DNA of 64,000 nucleotides from Flaveria trinervia (GCA_025506515.1 CM046451.1:50137645-50201644), one strand, 5' to 3'. Counted from the first letter of the stretch, positions 42,977 through 54,581 are shown. The notes: generated from the letters alone by a model not told the origin. Numbers and translations: made by a program.

Positions 42977-44659
42977 GGTTCTTCAACATGCCAAAATAGC
43001 ATCTGGTATGTAGACAGTGGGGGATCCATGCACATGACTGGGAACATCTCTCTTCTTCATGACTACTCTCAAGGAAAGAAGGGATTTGTCTCTTTTGGCA
43101 ATGATGCTAGGGGTTACATCATCGGTAAGGGCTTTGTCTCCAATGGAGAAATCAAATTTGATGATGTTAATCATGTGGAAAATCTCAAGTACAACCTCTT
43201 GAGTGTCAGTCAAATGTGTGATAAAGGCCATGTTGCCCTTTTCACAAGTCAAAACTGTAGGATTCTGTCATCCAAAGTTTTGCCCTTGATTGACAAGGTG
43301 TTGGATGATCACACTCTCCTGAAAGCCAACAGGACAGGAAGAGTGTATGCCTTAGATCTCTCTAAGAAGATAGATCTCAAAGGCAATCCTTGCCTATTTT
43401 CCAAAGCCTCTTTTCAAGAATCTAAACTATGGCACAGGAGGCTTGGTCATGTTAATCTCAAAAACATGAATCAGCTTAGCCACAATAGTTTAGTCAGAGG
43501 CTTACCAATAAAGGAGTTCCACTGTGATGAAACATGCACTGCTTGTTTAAAAGGAAAACAGCACAAGGTCTCATTTCCTCCTATTGAAGTGTCCAAGTCC
43601 ACTGCCTGCTTGCAATTACTGCATATGGATCTATTTGGTCCTGTGAGAGTAATGAGCATGGCAAAGAAGAAATACTGTCTGGTAATTGTGGATGATTACT
43701 CCAGATTTGTATGGACTTTCTTTCTACACTCAAAGGATGAGGCTGCTCAGAAGATTATCCACTTTGTGCTGTACATTGAGAAGCAGTATTCCCTTCCAGT
43801 CAAGTGTATTAGGAGTGATAATGGAACTGAGTTCAGAAATCATACACTTGATGACTTCTATCTCTCAAAGGGAATCAAAAGGCAGTTCAGCATTCCAAGG
43901 ACTCCGGAACAAAATGGAGTAGTGGAGAGAAAGAACAGGACTCTCATTGAAGCTGCAAGGTCCATGCTGGCTGACTCAGGTTTGCCATTGACCTTTTGGG
44001 CCGAAGCTGTCAACACAGCTTGTTATGTGCAAAATAGAGTTTTAGTAAATCAGAGGTTGATGAAGACTCCATATGAAGTTCTCCATCATTTGGCTCCTCT
44101 GATTTCATTTTTCAAAGCTTTTGGGTGTCCCTGTTTTATTCTCAACACAAAGGATCAACTCCACAAATTTGATCCTAAGGTGGATGCAGGATACTTTGTT
44201 GGTTATTCATCTACTTGCAAAGCATACAGAGTCTTCAACTGCAGAACAAAGATGGTTGAAGAAACTCTACATGTTAAGTTTAATGAATCTCCAAAGGACA
44301 AGATTCCACAAAGTCCTGTGGAGTTATTTGATTTGGACATACTGCAATATGTTCCCTATCAAACTCCTGCTGTTGCTCCTGTCAACAGTTCACCACCTGG
44401 TGGTACTGCTGATGATGATGATGATTGCAGTACTCACCTCTTCAGGTTTAGTGATCAGCTGCCTGATTCAACTAGACCTGATGTTCCTGTAGCGCCAGTA
44501 GCACCATCCACAACAAATGCTGATGAGATTTCTTCGAATTCAACTTCCTTTGAATTACCATCCACTGATTGGTTTCAAGGAAATGATTCACCATCACCAT
44601 CTGTGCTGCTGAACCGGCTACAAACACTTGCACAGATCTCATTGTGTATCAAGATCTGA
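42961..44659 (+). CDS. Copia H protease and integrase
   Basis: The frame is open for 594 codons from an internal Met at 42875; true pol sequence begins after 42976. IWYVDSGGSMHMTGN holds the protease D-S-G. Next is LWHRRLGHVNLKNMNQL with CTACLKGKQHKVSF, the zinc-binding part of integrase (about residues 188-232). LLHMDLFGPV, IRSDNGTEFRN and GVVERKNRTLIEAA give the D-D-E triad. The C-terminus has the FGCPCFILN and GYFVGYSSTCKAYRVF blocks. The frame ends at 44659, where RT begins in another phase, so one indel sits near 44620. Confidence 0.92.
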
Positions 44660-46288
44660 AGAATCACCCCATGTCTCAAATCATTGGTGATATCACTGCT
44701 GGAGTATCAACAAGAAGTCAATTGTCAAATTTCTGCTTCTATGCTCTCTTCATCAGTCAGCAAGAGCCAAAGAATTATCACATTGCTTTAAAGGACAATG
44801 GATGGGTTGATGCCATGCAGCTTGAGCTTCTTCAGTTCAAGAAACAGCAAGTGTGGGAACTGGTTCCTCTACCTCCAGGTAAGTGTGCAATAGGCACTAA
44901 ATGGGTGTTTAGGAACAAAACTGATGAAAATGGGCTTATTGTTAAGAACAAGGCCAGACTGGTTGTTCAGGGGTTTGCACAAGAAGAAGGTATTGATTAT
45001 GATGAAACCTTTGCCCCTGTAGCCAGACTGGAAGCAATTCGATTGTTTTTAGCTTATGCTGCTTATCAAAAACTTAAAGTCTTTCAAATGGATGTCAAAA
45101 GTGCATTTTGTATGGAAAAGTTAAAGAAGAGGTTTATGTATGTCAACCTCCAGGCTTTGAGGACAATAACATCCTAATTGGGTGTATAAGCTTGATAAAG
45201 CTCTTTATGGGTTAAAACAAGCTCCAAGAGCCTGGTATGAGACATTATCAAACTTTCTTCTGGAAAACAATTTCACTAGAGGCTCCATTGACAAGACTTT
45301 ATTTATTAAGAAAGCTGGGCAGCATAATCTACTTGTTCAAATTTATGTAGATGATATCATTTTTGCATCCTCTGATCCAAAGTTGTGTGATGCCTTTACA
45401 AAGTTGATGCAACAGAAGTTTGAAATGAGTGCCATGGGAGAATTACAGTTCTTTCTGGGGTTGCAAATCAAACAAAAGGCTGATGGAATTTTTATTCATC
45501 AATCCAAATATACAAAAGATCTTTTGCAAAAGTTTGATTTACAAAACTGTAAGCCCTGTTCTACTCCCATGAGCAGCACCACACAACTGGACTCAGATCA
45601 GAAAGGTAAAGTGGTTGATGAAACACTTTACAGATGTATGATTGGGTCCTTGATGTATTTAACAGCTTCTAGACCAGATATTATGTTTGCTACATGTGTT
45701 TGTGCTAGATTTCAGGCTGCACCTAAAGAGTCTCATCTGATTGCAGTCAAGAGGATCTTTAGATATCTGCAAGGCACTCCATCTCTAGGTTTATGGTATT
45801 CTACCAGACATTCTGGTAAATTAGTTGCTTTTTCTGACAGTGACTATGCAGGGTGTAAGTTGACCAGGAAATCAACTTCTGGTGGATGTCAATTCCTAGG
45901 CAACTGCTTGATTTCTTGGCAGAGCAAGAAACAGACCTCAGTTGCTACATCCACTGCGGAAGCAGAGTACATTGCTGCTGCAAGCTGTACATCTCAGGTA
46001 CTCTGGCTTCAAAACCAACTTTTGGATTATGGCATTACAGAGACTAAGACTCCATTGTTAATGGATAGTGCTTCAGCTCTTTGCATTGTCAAAAATCCAG
46101 TCCAGCACTCTAGGACCAAACATATAGAGATCAGACATCATTTTATAAGGGATTGTTTTGAAAAAGGTCTGATTGATCCTAAGTTTGTGCCCAGTGCTGA
46201 TGAGCTTGCAGACATTTTTACTAAGCCTTTGGATAGTTCATCTTTCCAAAACCTGGTGTTAAGGCTTGGTATGCTGCAGCTAGAATAG
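44644..46288 (+). pseudogene. Copia H reverse transcriptase and RNase H
   Basis: Part one (44644-45177) reads GTKWVFRNKTDENGLIVKNK, ARLVVQGFAQEEGIDYDETF and FQMDVKSAFC (catalytic Asp). A frameshift near 45105 breaks it before the YVCQPPGFED block. Part two (45182-46288, 368 codons) reads MYKLDKALYGLKQAPRAWYE, IYVDDIIFAS (Asp-Asp) and MGELQFFLGLQIKQ. RNase H follows with AFSDSDYAGCKLTRKSTSGG, STAEAEYIAAASC and HIEIRHHFIRDC, ending DIFTKPLD...LGMLQLE, the usual Copia pol end. All active-site residues are present; one or two single-base events separate it from a continuous frame. Confidence 0.93.
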
Positions 46289-46950
46289 GTGACAACTACT
46301 GATGATCTCAGTAATTCATATTGATGATCATGAGTGCCTGTCACATATAAGTACTGATGAGCTCTTTTAACCTCAGTAGTTTTTATAACTACTGAAGGCT
46401 AAAAGTTCTCACAAGTACTGAAGTACTTCATCTGCTCTAAACTACTGAAGTAGTTACAACTACTGATGCAGTCATAACTACTGAAATCAGTAAAAACAGA
46501 TAAGTACTGATGTCCTATGAAACAACTGAAATCAGCCATAAAGACTGATGAATGTGTTGAGGACAGTTTGAAACAGCTGAAAAGCTAAGAATTGACGAAA
46601 ACAGCTGAAGAGAACTTTCTCCTCAGTCGTTTGTACCACTGCTGTTTCATTTTAAACAACTGAAGCAAAACCACGTCTTCAGCAGTTTTATAACTACTGA
46701 TGACCAATACCAAGTCTTCAGTTGTTTACAACAGCTGATGACAAAACCACTGTCTTCAGTAGTTTCATAACTACTGATGACAAACACCATGTCCTCAGTT
46801 GTTTCAATCACCTGAAGTCAAAACCACGGTCTTCAGTAGTTTTCTAAACTACTGATGCCTAACACCGCGACTTCAGCTGTTTCAACGTCTGAAAGGATAA
46901 TACCATGTCAACGGTCGTTTAAAACTACTGATGACTAACACCACATCCTT
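46289..46950 (+). repeat. CTGAAG/CTGATG word array between pol and extra ORF of element H
   Basis: Right after the pol stop come about 660 bases of ACTACTGAAG, ACAGCTGAAG, ACTACTGATG and CAGTAGTTTT. These are the same words as in the H LTR, including the change from CTGAAG to CAGTAGTT/CTTCAG forms toward the right end. It is not a copy of the LTR: order and spacing differ. It stops about 25 bases before a TATA box. Confidence 0.88.
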
Positions 46951-46974
46951 CAGTCGTTTCCTCACACCGTACCC

Positions 46975-46982
46975 TATAAATA
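46975..46982 (+). promoter_or_regulatory. Internal TATA box upstream of the extra ORF of element H
   Basis: TATAAATA within GTACCCTATAAATACCC. The first ATG of the extra ORF (47047, context TTCCATGG) is 65 bases downstream. A start some 30 bases after the box would leave a short leader rich in C and T, as in many plant mRNAs. Confidence 0.65.
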
Positions 46983-47046
46983 CCCTTAACCTGAGCTCTC
47001 CATGCTTTATCTTCTTCAAACCTAACGTTCCTCTCCAAAAATTTCC

Positions 47047-47612
47047 ATGGCGTCTATGCAAATTAAACCGCGACACAACTGTGTTGCCTACCTCACAAAA
47101 TCGCCGATCTGGACTAAGTTCGATACTGCTATCGATCTTATGGTTCAGTCCCAATACAACAAGGCATTCCTTCTGAACCCCGTTTTACATACCGAATCCT
47201 TGAACCAATTTTGGATGAACGTTAATGTCACTACTGAGGAGAGCAACACACGATCCCTCCGTCAGTCGTCAACCACAAAGAAGTAGTGATTACTCCTGCA
47301 ACAATCCGTAAAATTCTTCAACTGAGTGATGCTACTTCTCCTGCTGGATATCCGAAGGGCACCATAGATCTATCATTTGCTCAGCATGGATATCAAGGTG
47401 ATCTCAGTGCCACCACCATCATGAAGAAACACTTTAATGACGCTGAGCGCCTGATCTTTCACATGGTCAATGTATGTTTGGCCCCTAAGACATCGTCTTG
47501 GGATCAAATGTCCACCAAATGGCAGCAGGTAATGTATTCTATCCTTGAGCAACAACCACTGAATTTTTCAGAATTAATATTTTCAGAGCTCAAAGATATG
47601 GCTAAAAACTAA
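47047..47612 (+). pseudogene. Extra ORF of Copia H, N-terminal domain
   Basis: It starts MASMQIKPRHNCVAYLTKS, with TDAIDLMVQSQYNKAF-like helical sequence, and stops at 47286. Homologous reading continues in the next frame (47286-47612) with VITPATIRKILQLSD, GYQGDLSATTIMKKHF, CLAPKTSSWDQMSTKWQQVM and LNFSELIFSELKDM. Sequences of this style follow pol in other composite-family retroelements, from general memory. It has no catalytic motif that I recognise. One frameshift at about 47283 and a stop at 47610 break it. The role is unknown; capsid-like, nuclear or env-like roles are all open. Confidence 0.75.
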
Positions 47613-50520
47613 CTGCCAACCGTTGGATACTCTATCCACGGTTCATAATGGCCATTATAATAGACCAGCTTAATGCTGAGGGACTTGTTGGCTTGGGAGT
47701 CCCTGCTACGGCTGTTTTGCCAGAAGTATACTCCCGGCACAACTCCGACCGGACACTCAAACTGGCTGCCAAGCTGCGAAAACCCACGCAGCTGGAACCC
47801 ACAGCCACCACCTCCAAATCCAATGTCCCCACCAACCACCAAAAAGAAACCCAAAATGGCTACTCAGGGAATTGAGTCCCCTGAGGATGCTCCTGCACAA
47901 CAAACGCAGGATATATCCACTAGTCCAAACCCCCTAGTGGATACATGACTCCTCCAGCCACAGCCGCTCAGGCTTCCTCTCAACAGGAGCCTGCAGCAAC
48001 CCAAGGGGCACCTACTTATCTGGGATCTTCCTCACTTGAGGAGATTGCCATTGAAGAGCACCATCCACCCCAGGTGCACACTGCTTCTACCCCGTACCCC
48101 AAACAACCGCCCCTCACAGCCCAACTTTAATAGTTGCTCAAGTGCTGACTCAATTGCACTCCTCACCCCCTCCCCAGAAACCACTTATTACTGGGAATAC
48201 CTCTACAATTGAGGGGGAGGAACACAGTGCACCTGAGAACCCACAGCACAGGGGTTTCCCAATTCTATCTCCTGGTGTAGAGAAGGAGCTTAGAATATCT
48301 AGTGAGGCTGCCACCTCCTCTGACTCAGCACATGACCAGAGTGAGGCTGGTAACATTGCTAAGACCTCCCTAGAGGCAACTGCTGATGATGGACATTGTC
48401 CTGAGGCTGGAAGTCCCCAGTACCAAGCACAAGGGGCACATGCACCAACTGGTCTACACCCAGTGCATGTACATCCTGCTCTAAGCAGGAGGTCAGGTGA
48501 TTCAGTATCAACTGATGATGACCTGAGCTTCTTCTACGATGTAGTTGCTCAAAACACCATTCTAGAGGATGAGGTTAGCAGACTCAAAGAGCTGCTGGCC
48601 AAGATGTCTCAGGATGCAAGTCCATCTGCCACCCTCATACACCCACAGATGGCACCTTCCCTTGAAGGTTTCCCAATACAGAGCCACCCCAAAATCAACC
48701 ACCTGCCTCCGCTTCAGGCCCTACTTCTCAGGAACAGAACCCTCCTGAGCAAATAGGTGCTGCACTCAAAATTCCCTCCCTCTCATCACCCCCCTAATCA
48801 CTGATATAGTGATCAAAGCCCTTGATGAGAGGCTTTCCTCAACATTACAGCCCTTGTTGATGCTGCTGTCCACAAGACTCTTTCTGCGGTCTCAACCCCT
48901 TCCTCCAATGCAACCAAAAAGGGGGAGAGTCCTGCAGTGAAAGAACAGAAGAGGAAAAGATCCGAGGAAAAGAAGGAAGCGAAGCAAGCCCAAAAGGAGG
49001 AAAGAACAGCAACCATGCTCACCTACAAGCGAAAGAAAGGTGCTGATGAGCACATTGCTGAAGATAAAGCCTTGGAGCTACTGATAAAAGAGGCTGATGC
49101 CGAACACAGTAGATCATGGACAACATCATTGATCAGCTGTTCAGGCAAGGTCATGACACCACAAACTTGACTCTGAGATTCGACGACTAGAGATTGAAGA
49201 AATCCAGAATAGATGGGCAAGTTATGAAGTGTTAGAAAGAGAAAGGCTAGAAATCATGATAAGATTTATTGCAAAATATCTTGGAAGATCAATGATTGAG
49301 ATCAAAGCTTGGTCCAGGGACAGTATCTTGGCAATCACCACCAAGATCTGTTCGTCTGAAGCATACACTAAGGGGCTTGTTATTGAAGCTTTGAATGAAG
49401 TGGGTGCTGGGAGCAGGACTGAGCTAGCAAAGCAATCAAAAGCCACACTCACCTCAAGGATGCTAGCACAGCCTGTCAACATTCCCACACCAAACCACCC
49501 AAAACACAACCCACCAAACCAACTCCCTTACCCTCAAAACCATAGCCGATGATATACCCTTGAAGAAGAAAGAAGGATATTGAGGCTAGAAGAAGATGAA
49601 GAAGATGATGAAGACAGGCTGCCGCTATCAGCTGTGATTCAGTTGCCTAAGGCCACAAGTCACTCCTCAGCAATTACTCCTGAAGTCCAGAGACAAATGG
49701 TTAAAGTGAAGCTAGAAGAAGAAGAGCTTCATAAACAGCATGATGAGGAATTGCTGAAGAGAGTTGACAAAGCTTATGCAGCCACATCTTCCATCATCAA
49801 TATGAAGGAGCAAGCCCTCAGACTTTACACTCTCAGGCATACCTTTCAATATCAAAAGGAAAGAGTGAGGATTTGGCCTGATCCCAGGGTCTCTCACAGA
49901 ATTCATAAGAACATATACCTCGGAGATACATTGGCCAGGTGAAAAAGATCGTAGATGAAGTGATCTCTCTGGTCTTTGTAGTTTCACCCTGGGAAATCCT
50001 AGAAGACTTCAAGAAGGCCTACAAAGCTAATCTAACCCCTCAGAAGATGCTGGAAAACAAAATAGTGAAAAAGGGGTTAGTTTACAAGAGGCTTGAGGAA
50101 GTCAGGAAAATGAGCTCCAGTTGTTCCTAGAGGGTAATCACCCGGATGAGTTTGCTTACAGAATAATAACAACTGTGGAGCTAAAGAATGGGAAACAGGC
50201 CAAATACCTGTCTGAGTATTATGGGCCGAATCATTGTTTGAAGGAGGTGCTGAAGAGCTAACCATGGAGGAACAAATCACCTTCCTTGAGGCCTACACAA
50301 GAGAGTCGTACAGACTCATTATGGGGAAGTGAATCTCATGAATGGGATAACACTCTGTGTCCAGTTCCCCAAAACAGAGTTCCCATTCATACTCTGCCAA
50401 ACAAATATTTGAGGTTCTTCCCCAGCCGGAGCGTACATGGGTCATCTTCTCTACTGATCAAGAAGGAAAAAGACCAACATTTTTGCCATCAATAAGTGGG
50501 AGTATAAATAAGTTAGAGGT
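47613..50520 (+). pseudogene. Extra ORF of Copia H, remainder
   Basis: Decayed continuation over several frames. RWILYPRFIMAIIIDQ lies near 47625. A Pro/Thr/Gln-rich region (47640-48130) follows, then EDEVSRLKELLAKM, a short coiled coil (about 48570). Next is a Lys/Glu-rich KEQKRKRSEEKKEAKQAQ (48940-49010), then LERERLEIMIRFIAKYLGRS (49229) and an acidic EEDEEDDEDRLP (49583). The end segment reads VNLMNGITLCVQFP (about 50328) and INKWEYK near 50495. Order of low-complexity, basic, coiled and acidic parts parallels the extra ORF of G. No transmembrane segment is evident. Confidence 0.65.
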
Positions 50521-50536
50521 TTTGGCTGCATTGGTT

Positions 50537-50547
50537 CAGGGGGAGTT
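50537..50547 (+). other. Polypurine tract of element H
   Basis: CAGGGGGAGTT stands directly before the TGTTGG terminus of the 3' LTR. The last T here may be the source of the extra T seen at 38989. Confidence 0.88.
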
Positions 50548-51436
50548 TGTTGGACCAAAAGAACCAATGAGCCAAGATCAGAAAACCTCTAAGTCCCACA
50601 CGGTATCACAACAACTGCTGAAAGCCTCATCAGTAGTTTGACAAGTGCTGAAGACTTCAACAGCTGAAGATCAAGTGCTGAAGACCTTAACAGCTGAAGA
50701 ACCAAAGTGCTGAAGTACAACAGCTGAAGAACACAAGTGCTGAAGCTGAAAGACCAAAGTACTGAAGCAACAGCTGAAGAGTTCACAAGTGCTGAAGATC
50801 AACAACTGATGTACAAAGTCTGAAGACAAAGACTGAAGACATCAGCTGATGATATCTACTGAAGTCATCAGCTGATGAAACGCCTGAAGGTCAAAGTCTG
50901 AAGATCAAGTACTGAAGCCTCAGTAGTTTGTCACAACTGCTGAAGAGTACTTCTTCAGTAGTTGTGATATCAGTAGTTTTATTTTCTTTGTTTCAGTAGT
51001 TTTGTAAAACGACTGAAGAGCTTGTTCTTCAGTCGTTGTAGTTTCAGTAGTTTTATATTTTGTACTTAACTTGCTGATATGTTCTCAGTAGTTGTGAACA
51101 TTTCAGTAGTTTGTTAAGAATTAGTTATTTCTGTATTGGATCTGCCAGTTGTCACTTTCCGTGATAACAGCAGTGACTGTTGCACTCTATATAAGGAGTG
51201 ACAACCTATTGTAATGATGGAATGAAATGATGAATTGAATGGAATGAATGATTGATTCGATTAGAAATATTCTTCATCTATAAACATTCCCAGAAATCAG
51301 AAATACATACTCTCCCTATAACTGTATGCGATCTTAATGCTCACATATATTGTTAGCTTGCTACAATTTGTCTAATTCGTGTTTGTATTCCGCTGCTATA
51401 TTCTGTTACATCAAACTGTGATCACTGATCCTGTCA
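50548..51436 (+). repeat. Element H 3' LTR
   Basis: 889 bases, near-identical to 38990-39876, with its array at about 50608-51115 and TATA box at 51188-51195. The few differences, such as an extra CAG near 51170, indicate a recent insertion. Confidence 0.95.
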
Positions 51437-51441
51437 TCGTC
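51437..51441. repeat. Target site duplication of element H, right copy (TCGTC)
   Basis: Matches 38984-38988. The DNA on both sides joins into the extra ORF of element G. Confidence 0.88.
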
Positions 51442-51855
51442 ACACCCACCCCTCCTCGATGCTAACACACTTAGGATCACGTGTTCTAAGTACTTGTACT
51501 GGGGGCTCAGGTTGCTCTTGTTGAGCACACCTGAGTGATATCCCAGCGTACTTTAGCCTTAGGAGCATCCTCGAACTGCAATGGATGTAGTTTTTGTAGG
51601 ATGATCGCGCCTCCCCGAACTCTAGGACCCTCTTATATCGGCAGCAATGATCTCAATATCATGGCCCAGTATGGAGCTCCTGATACAGTAAGGCTCACGA
51701 GACCGGTGACCACTACCACCAAGGCATTTTCCCGAATGCTGATTGATTGATCTCATAAGGCGTTCAAGGAGTGGAGATCACCTTAGAAATCCGGGACCGT
51801 CTCAGAATGCTATAATGTCCGTGAACTCAGCCCCGTTCCTGGTGGTGTGATCCAT
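51437..51855 (-). pseudogene. Extra ORF of Copia G, N-terminal part
   Basis: A possible start ATG at 51855 opens MDHTTRNGAEFTDIIAF, then a stop. Frame-shifted continuations read RRSRISKVIST and, near 51600-51530, LQFEDAPKAKVRWD, the counterpart of ILQLSDATSPAG in the H gene. The reading runs to the H insertion site and resumes at 38983. It has several stops and shifts. Identity as the gene start rests on this weak match and on position, so confidence is moderate. Confidence 0.55.
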
Positions 51856-51989
51856 GGTCACATGATTTTGTGCTTTGGATTTATGGCCACTTTTCTGCCA
51901 TTTATCTGTAACACACAAGACATAGAACTATTAATACATAAGACATGAAAATTCTGTTCTAAGTGTAAGTTTGAAAGTCTTTTGATTCA

Positions 51990-52915
51990 TTCGTGCGAAT
52001 GAATCATGCGACTGAAGTCAGTCGCCTGTTTGAGTCATGCGATTGAGTTCAATCGCTGATTGAGACATGCGATTGAGTCAATCGCTGATTGAGACATGCG
52101 ATTGAGTTCAATCTGCCGACTGAGACATGCGATTGAGTTCAATCTGCCGACTGGACTCATTCGGGTGGTTCAGTCGGTCGAATGATCCAATGCAAGTTCA
52201 ATCGTGCGATTGGAGTTCATTCGAACGACCAGTCGCTTGCCCCACTGTTCGATCGCCTGTGGGTCGAATCTTGACCAATCTAAGTCTTTTAACAGTGTGT
52301 AATGGTCCATTAGCTCGTCTACTTGTCACTATAACTATTAAACTCAATTTTAACATTTTGCTTCATTTACATAGGTGATTAGGTCATTCACAGTTCGGTT
52401 CTTGATTCAATCCAATGTCGCTATTGTAGTTCGGTGAGGTACTGATTTTGGTAGGATTTAAGAGTAATGTACCTGTAAACTCACTGGAATGTAAGAATCT
52501 TAACCGCAATGTGTAACAGAATCGGTGGCAAGTTTGACAGGTAACGGTACAAAGTGCGATTTGGGGTGCTATTGGGAGTGATGGTGAGATGCGATCGACT
52601 AAGTCCCTTAAATACTGAACCTAGGTTCATTCGGCCGACTGGCCTCATTCGCTCAGTTCAATCGGGCGACTGAGTTCAGTCGTGCGATTGCCTAGTCAAT
52701 CGCATTCATCGGCCGACTGAGTCTCAGTCGGTCGACTGACTCATTCGTTCTCCTTCATTCGCCCTTTAGTTGACCGACTGAGCCTCAGTTAGTCTACTGT
52801 TTCATTCTCCCCCTTCCATTTGGTCGGATGGATCAATTTCATGTCCATTCGGCCGATTGGAAGCCATTCGCATAGTTGGTCGATAACCCTGATCCACTAG
52901 TGCGAATGGGTCACA
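51990..52915 (-). repeat. Word arrays between pol and extra ORF of element G
   Basis: There are two clusters, 51990-52290 and 52620-52915, of the G LTR words and variants: ATGCGATTGAGT, TCAATCGCTGATTGA, AGTCGTGCGATTG, TCGGCCGACTGA and GGTCGACTGA. All keep CGnnTGA. They mirror the H layout, where LTR words also recur after pol. On the sense strand the second cluster comes first and is followed by TATTTAA at 52614-52608. A spacer of about 320 bases then leads to the other cluster and the presumed ATG at 51855. Confidence 0.85.
52608..52614 (-). promoter_or_regulatory. Candidate internal TATA box of element G
   Basis: TATTTAA, followed by GGGACTTAG, on the sense strand, within 10 bases of the end of the upstream word cluster. 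It is a weaker match than the H internal box and 750 bases from the presumed ATG. Confidence 0.4.
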
Positions 52916-54581
52916 CTTTGTGAGTTTACAGTCATTTTTAACATGTACTATTCAGACCCTTTTCACTTTTGATAATAACATTGTACGCTCTTAACCAATC
53001 AGTCACTTCAGACGTGACCTTTTAAATTTAAAAACCATGTGGCCATCTCAGACATGACCCTTTTAGGTAAGTTAATTCCCTTCTGATTTCCCTGATGTAG
53101 TCCGACAGACACACAAATTAAAAGATAAACATAGGAACTTAAACTAACTACAACAACTAAAGTTTATGTTTGGACTTTTTGTGAGAGATAAAACCCTAAG
53201 ATGGAAATCTAAGGGAGTTGATTAGGAGTAGACAGCTTTAACTTAGATTGATCGTATCTGGACCAACTCAATTTTGGAATCATACAGGAGTATCAATCAT
53301 TTTGGGACCTGTTATTAAAACCTTTTGATGCTTAAATTCTCGGTGTTCATCCAGAGTCGTTAGCAACTTAAGGAAATCATACTGAAACTCTTAGATTTTC
53401 ACATTGATTTGAACTCTTGAGAATGTAGCCACTAAGATTGTCAGTATGTTTGTCCACTTAAATCCATACACAGACTTTTGTCCACTTATATGGTAATCAC
53501 ATTCCTCAGAGGTTTTGAGCGGTCTACAGGTATTATTACAAGAAGAGACTATTCTTAGAGCTTTCAAAGAGAAGCCTGTCCTCAGGTCAGTGCCATCGCA
53601 CAGCAGAGAGGCGGCAAACAACAATGAATTCTAGAATATCTAGGTTATACTTATCCTCAGGTCAGTGCCATCGCACAGCAGAGAGGCACACAACCTATCT
53701 CCTTGTTAGAGCATATTATTTTATTTGACACAATATGCACCAACAACATGAGTCATTAGCTTTATTGCATTTGTCTTTCATTTTTTCTTGCTTTGCTCTA
53801 ATTTTGGTCATCCGCACACTTTTGTGGCATTTAAATGCTCATTACCCCTTATTGGAATATATTTGATTGTGTTAACCAGTGATAAGATGGAAGCCCACAG
53901 TCAGTTGAACAACTTAGTTTGATCTTGAGATCACCAACAGGTCTAATTGTCTATTGTGTTGAATCTACCAACATATCATTTGTGGTCTAGCAGCCTCTAA
54001 GTCTACTTTCTCTGTGTCACCTTAGGAGTTGCCAGTTTTCTATCATATTCCCTTTTTATATTGCTTAGACTACACAGACTTATACTTTGAACTTTTGCAT
54101 CTTTTCAAACCTTAAATTTTAAAATCCCTCTTGATTGTTCCTGTGTACTATCATATTCCAAAGGTATTGAATCAGTATCACAGACACAATCTACCTTATT
54201 TCAGCTAGTTACCCCTTCTCCCTCTCTTCTTTTTTTTTTTTTTTTTAATATTAACTTGCTGACATATTCTCCCCCTAAAATACTAAAATCATTCGGATTT
54301 AATTATTTTTGGATTTTAATAAATAGCAAGATAACATGAGTTTAAGTATAACAGACAAAAGAAAAGAAAAACGAGATAACATAAAATAAAATAAACATTA
54401 ACGAAACATACATCGGACTACACATCATTCTCATCAGGATTACCTCACTTTTCTTTTAACGTCCGTTGACCTCTACCAAGTATTGAAAACGTGGTTTATC
54501 AAAGGTTTTGTATAGAGGTCAGCACGTTGAAAATCAGTATTAATTTTAACCACATCTATTAAGGTCTTTTCAAACAGTCTC
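52916..54581. other. Non-coding spacer of element G after pol
   Basis: No coding region is recognised. It contains a 33-base perfect direct repeat (53580-53612 and 53655-53687), a poly-T run at 54231-54247, and an AT-rich block next to the end of pol. It belongs to G because it lies between its pol and extra ORF. Confidence 0.65.
53580..53687. repeat. 33-base direct repeat in element G spacer
   Basis: Two identical 33-base copies beginning CCTCAGGTCAGTGCC start 75 bases apart (53580 and 53655). The bases between are not repeated. Confidence 0.9.

Larger units (their letters stand above)
38990..51436 (+). mobile_element. Copia element H with extra ORF, inserted in the extra ORF of G
   Basis: 12,447 bases with LTRs 38990-39876 and 50548-51436 that are nearly identical by eye. 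It has primer site 39879-39890, polypurine tract 50537-50547, and gag and pol in long frames. A 4.2-kb tail between pol and the 3' LTR holds a word array, a TATA box and a decayed extra ORF. It is the youngest insertion of the right half, since it interrupts G, which interrupts I. Gag-pol has a few frameshifts, but all catalytic motifs survive. Confidence 0.95.

Noticed and set aside
52127..52378. Open frame with SFGWFSRSND and similar repeats at 52127-52378 (also 35684-35881, 61307-61630)
   Set aside because: Translations of the TCGTGCGATTGA word arrays of element G.
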